A DNA stretch of 14,233 nt from JAVJPJ01 sp040217295 (lineage in GTDB: Bacteria > Pseudomonadota > Alphaproteobacteria > Rhodobacterales > Rhodobacteraceae), in assembly GCA_964460185.1 (NCBI GenBank), contig CAYWTM010000088.1, positions 1 through 14,233 of the forward strand, read 5' to 3'. This document shows, one piece after another, positions 12,588-14,233 of this stretch. The notes under the pieces are model-generated. The model saw only the letters and a program-made list of their open reading frames with translations, made no database searches and was not told the DNA's origin. The translations under genes were made by a program, and so were the position numbers. Every line of letters starts with the position of its first letter. The stretch's first letter is position 1.

Positions 12588-13708
12588 CGACCTATCTCGA
12601 CCTCGATGTTCTGGACGGCGGCGGGCTCAGGTCCGATCAGGTGGTGCGCATCGACGACGGCAAAATTGCCGACCTCCGCCCCCGCCGCGCGGATGATCGC
12701 GGCACGTCGCTTGCAAAAGGTGGACACCGCGCCCTGATCTGCCCCGGCTTCATCGATCTGCAGGTCAACGGCGGCGGCGGGCTGATGCTGGATGCCTGCG
12801 ACACGGTTGCCAGTGTCAGCCACCTAGCCGAGGCGCACCGGGCGGGAGGCACCCTTGCCCTGCTGCCCACCCTGATCAGCGACACTCCGGCGACCACGGC
12901 GCGGATCATCGACCTGGTGGCCCAGGCCGCGCGACACGACCCCGCCATTGTAGGCCTGCATCTGGAAGGCCCGCATCTGGGCGTCGCCGGTGCTCACGAC
13001 CCGGCGCTTTTGCGCCCCATGTCGGACGTGGATCTCGAGGTTTATCTGAGTGCCGCTGCCCGTTTGCCAAATCTCATGATCACCTTGGCCCCCGAACAGG
13101 TGAGCGCGTCGCAGATCAGCGCATTGGTTCAGGCGGACGTGATCGTCTCGCTCGGGCATAGCGCGTGTTCCTATGCCGCCGCCCACGCCGCGTATGACGC
13201 CGGCGCCAGCGCCGCGACGCATCTGTTCAACGCCATGTCGGGCCTGCATCACCGCGAACCCGGCATGGTCGGCGCGGCGCTGGATCACGCGCGCTGGATC
13301 GGCCTGATCGCGGATGGGGAACATGTGCATCCCGCAGCGCTGCGGTTGGCCCTGACCGCCCGCCCTGATGCCATCTACCTGGTCACCGACGCCATGGCCG
13401 TGGCCGGCACCGATGACCGGGGCTTCACCCTGAGCGGCAAGGCCATCACCCGCGCCGGCGGGCGGTTGACCACGGCGGAGGGCACCCTTGCGGGGGCGGA
13501 TATCACCATGATGGACGCGGTGCGAAACCTTGCGGCATTCACGGGGCGGGCGCTGGCGGATATCCTGCCGCTGGCCTTCGACGCGCCGCACCGGGTGCTG
13601 CGTGGCGATCCCCTGCACCTGTCGCAGGGACGTCCCGCCCGGCTGCTGCACATCCACGAGGATCAGGTCATCGCCACGCTGACCGGCGACGACTGGCGCC
13701 CGGTCTAG
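12584..13708 (+). CDS. nagA: N-acetylglucosamine-6-phosphate deacetylase
   Basis: This 374-residue amidohydrolase-superfamily enzyme converts N-acetylglucosamine 6-phosphate into glucosamine 6-phosphate and acetate. Metal and catalytic residues are present: HLEGP (Glu128), LGHSAC (His192), THLFNAM (His213) and VTDAM (catalytic Asp269). PGFIDLQVNGGGG has Gln60 and Asn62 where the two-metal enzymes have His-X-His, matching the single-metal E. coli type. The likely phosphate contacts AHD (His138) and HHREPG (Arg224) are kept, supporting a 6-phosphosugar substrate. The loop after EGP reads HLGVAGAHDP and looks about two residues shorter than in many relatives, which usually carry a basic pair there. 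It is the last gene of the GntR-dehydrogenase-kinase operon. No glucosamine-6-phosphate deaminase follows. Its stop overlaps the convergent transporter gene. Confidence 0.93.
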   Translation: MTTYLDLDVLDGGGLRSDQVVRIDDGKIADLRPRRADDRGTSLAKGGHRALICPGFIDLQVNGGGGLMLDACDTVASVSHLAEAHRAGGTLALLPTLISDTPATTARIIDLVAQAARHDPAIVGLHLEGPHLGVAGAHDPALLRPMSDVDLEVYLSAAARLPNLMITLAPEQVSASQISALVQADVIVSLGHSACSYAAAHAAYDAGASAATHLFNAMSGLHHREPGMVGAALDHARWIGLIADGEHVHPAALRLALTARPDAIYLVTDAMAVAGTDDRGFTLSGKAITRAGGRLTTAEGTLAGADITMMDAVRNLAAFTGRALADILPLAFDAPHRVLRGDPLHLSQGRPARLLHIHEDQVIATLTGDDWRPV

Positions 13709-14233
13709 AGCGCCTGCCCCACCAGCGCGCCGATCGCGCTGGTCACAGTCATCGCCACGACACCCCAGATAATGACCCTTGCAGCGGCCCGGATGCGCGG
13801 TGCGCCACCGGCTTTCGCGCCTAGGGCGCCAAGCACACCAAGCGCCACCAGCGTCGCGGCACCAACCCACCACGACAGCGTGTCCAACGGCGCAATCAGC
13901 CCGACACCCAGTGGCACCGCCGCGCCCCCGGCGAATGTAAAGGCCGACACGACCGCCGCCTGGATGGGTTGCGGGGGGGACAGGTCGGTCAGGCCGATCT
14001 CGTCGCGCAGATGCGCGCCAAGCGCGTCGACCTCGGTCAATTCGCGCGCCACGTCCCGTGCCAGACCCTCGGTCAGCCCGCGCGCGCGGTAGATGTCAAC
14101 CAGTTCGGCAAGCTCGCCCTCGGGGTTGGCGACCAGTTCGGCCTTTTCACGCGCCACATCGGCGCGTTCCACGTCGGCCTGGCTGGACACCGAGACATAT
14201 TCCCCCGCCGCCATGCTGAGCGCCCCGGCAACC
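13705..14233 (-). CDS. VIT1/CCC1-family metal ion transporter, C-terminal part (5' end outside window)
   Basis: The frame is open from the window edge to a TAG at 13705, giving about 176 residues that lack the true N-terminus. The edge sequence VAGALSMAAGEYVSVSSQ is the second-helix signature of the VIT1/CCC1 family, whose members export or sequester Fe2+ and Mn2+. A cytosolic acidic helical segment follows (ERADVAREKAEL... through TEVDALGAHLRDEIGL), corresponding to the metal-binding domain. Three membrane helices then appear (PIQAAVVSAFTFAGGAAVP, WWVGAATLVALGVLGALGA and IIWGVVAMTVTSAIGALVG). The internal Met at 14214 is not the start. The gene is convergent with nagA, and the two stop codons share the palindrome CTAG (13705-13708). 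Family is confident; metal specificity is unknown. Confidence 0.9.
   Translation of the reverse strand, partial: VAGALSMAAGEYVSVSSQADVERADVAREKAELVANPEGELAELVDIYRARGLTEGLARDVARELTEVDALGAHLRDEIGLTDLSPPQPIQAAVVSAFTFAGGAAVPLGVGLIAPLDTLSWWVGAATLVALGVLGALGAKAGGAPRIRAAARVIIWGVVAMTVTSAIGALVGQAL

Noticed and set aside
12824..13873. 349-codon minus-strand frame opposite nagA
   Set aside because: It is a shadow frame of low-complexity Arg/Gly/Gln composition, while nagA motifs are complete on the plus strand.

Overview
The window is GC-rich, densely packed bacterial DNA that most resembles an alphaproteobacterium of the Rhodobacteraceae/Roseobacter group. The strongest pointer is an endolysin-holin pair (7691-6565, minus strand) of the type that releases the Rhodobacter gene transfer agent (GTA), with a CtrA-like site upstream. 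The closely spaced operons with ATGA or TGATG overlaps and the protein families agree with this. No rRNA, tRNA, CRISPR array or insertion sequence was found.

Layout. (1) 1-3462, minus strand: an ion-transport operon. It runs from a small excisionase-type helix-turn-helix protein to a P2-type cation ATPase and then a Kef/CPA2 cation:proton antiporter cut by the window edge. Successive genes overlap by 11 and 4 bases. Its upstream region has two inverted-repeat clusters that look like operators. (2) 3463-5188: an orphan outer-membrane beta-barrel-like protein on the minus strand, flanked by two non-coding stretches rich in inverted repeats. (3) 5189-6574, plus strand: an M20-family metallopeptidase with its own promoter candidate. 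(4) 6565-7691, minus strand: the GTA-type lysis pair. (5) 7767-9811, minus strand: an SsuD-like flavin-dependent (LLM) monooxygenase followed by an aldo/keto reductase, joined by a TGATG overlap. (6) 9902-13708, plus strand: a divergent operon of a GntR/UTRA regulator, a Gfo/Idh/MocA dehydrogenase, a BadF/NAGK-type amino-sugar kinase and nagA. (7) 13705-14233, minus strand: the C-terminal part of a VIT1/CCC1-type metal transporter, convergent with nagA and sharing its stop codon bases.

How the genes may work together. Kinase plus NagA would turn an N-acetylhexosamine into a hexosamine 6-phosphate and acetate. The dehydrogenase suggests prior or parallel oxidation/epimerisation of the sugar, and the UTRA regulator would sense a sugar (phosphate). 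The monooxygenase-reductase pair shares a 90-bp divergent control region with this operon. In the known sulfo-SMO pathway an SsuD-like monooxygenase and an aldo/keto reductase act in succession to desulfonate sulfoquinovose. The most interesting hypothesis here is therefore a combined oxidative (possibly desulfonating) and amino-sugar pathway under one GntR regulator. Transporter, flavin reductase and deaminase would have to lie outside the window. The link is inferred from gene order and residue conservation and is unproven.
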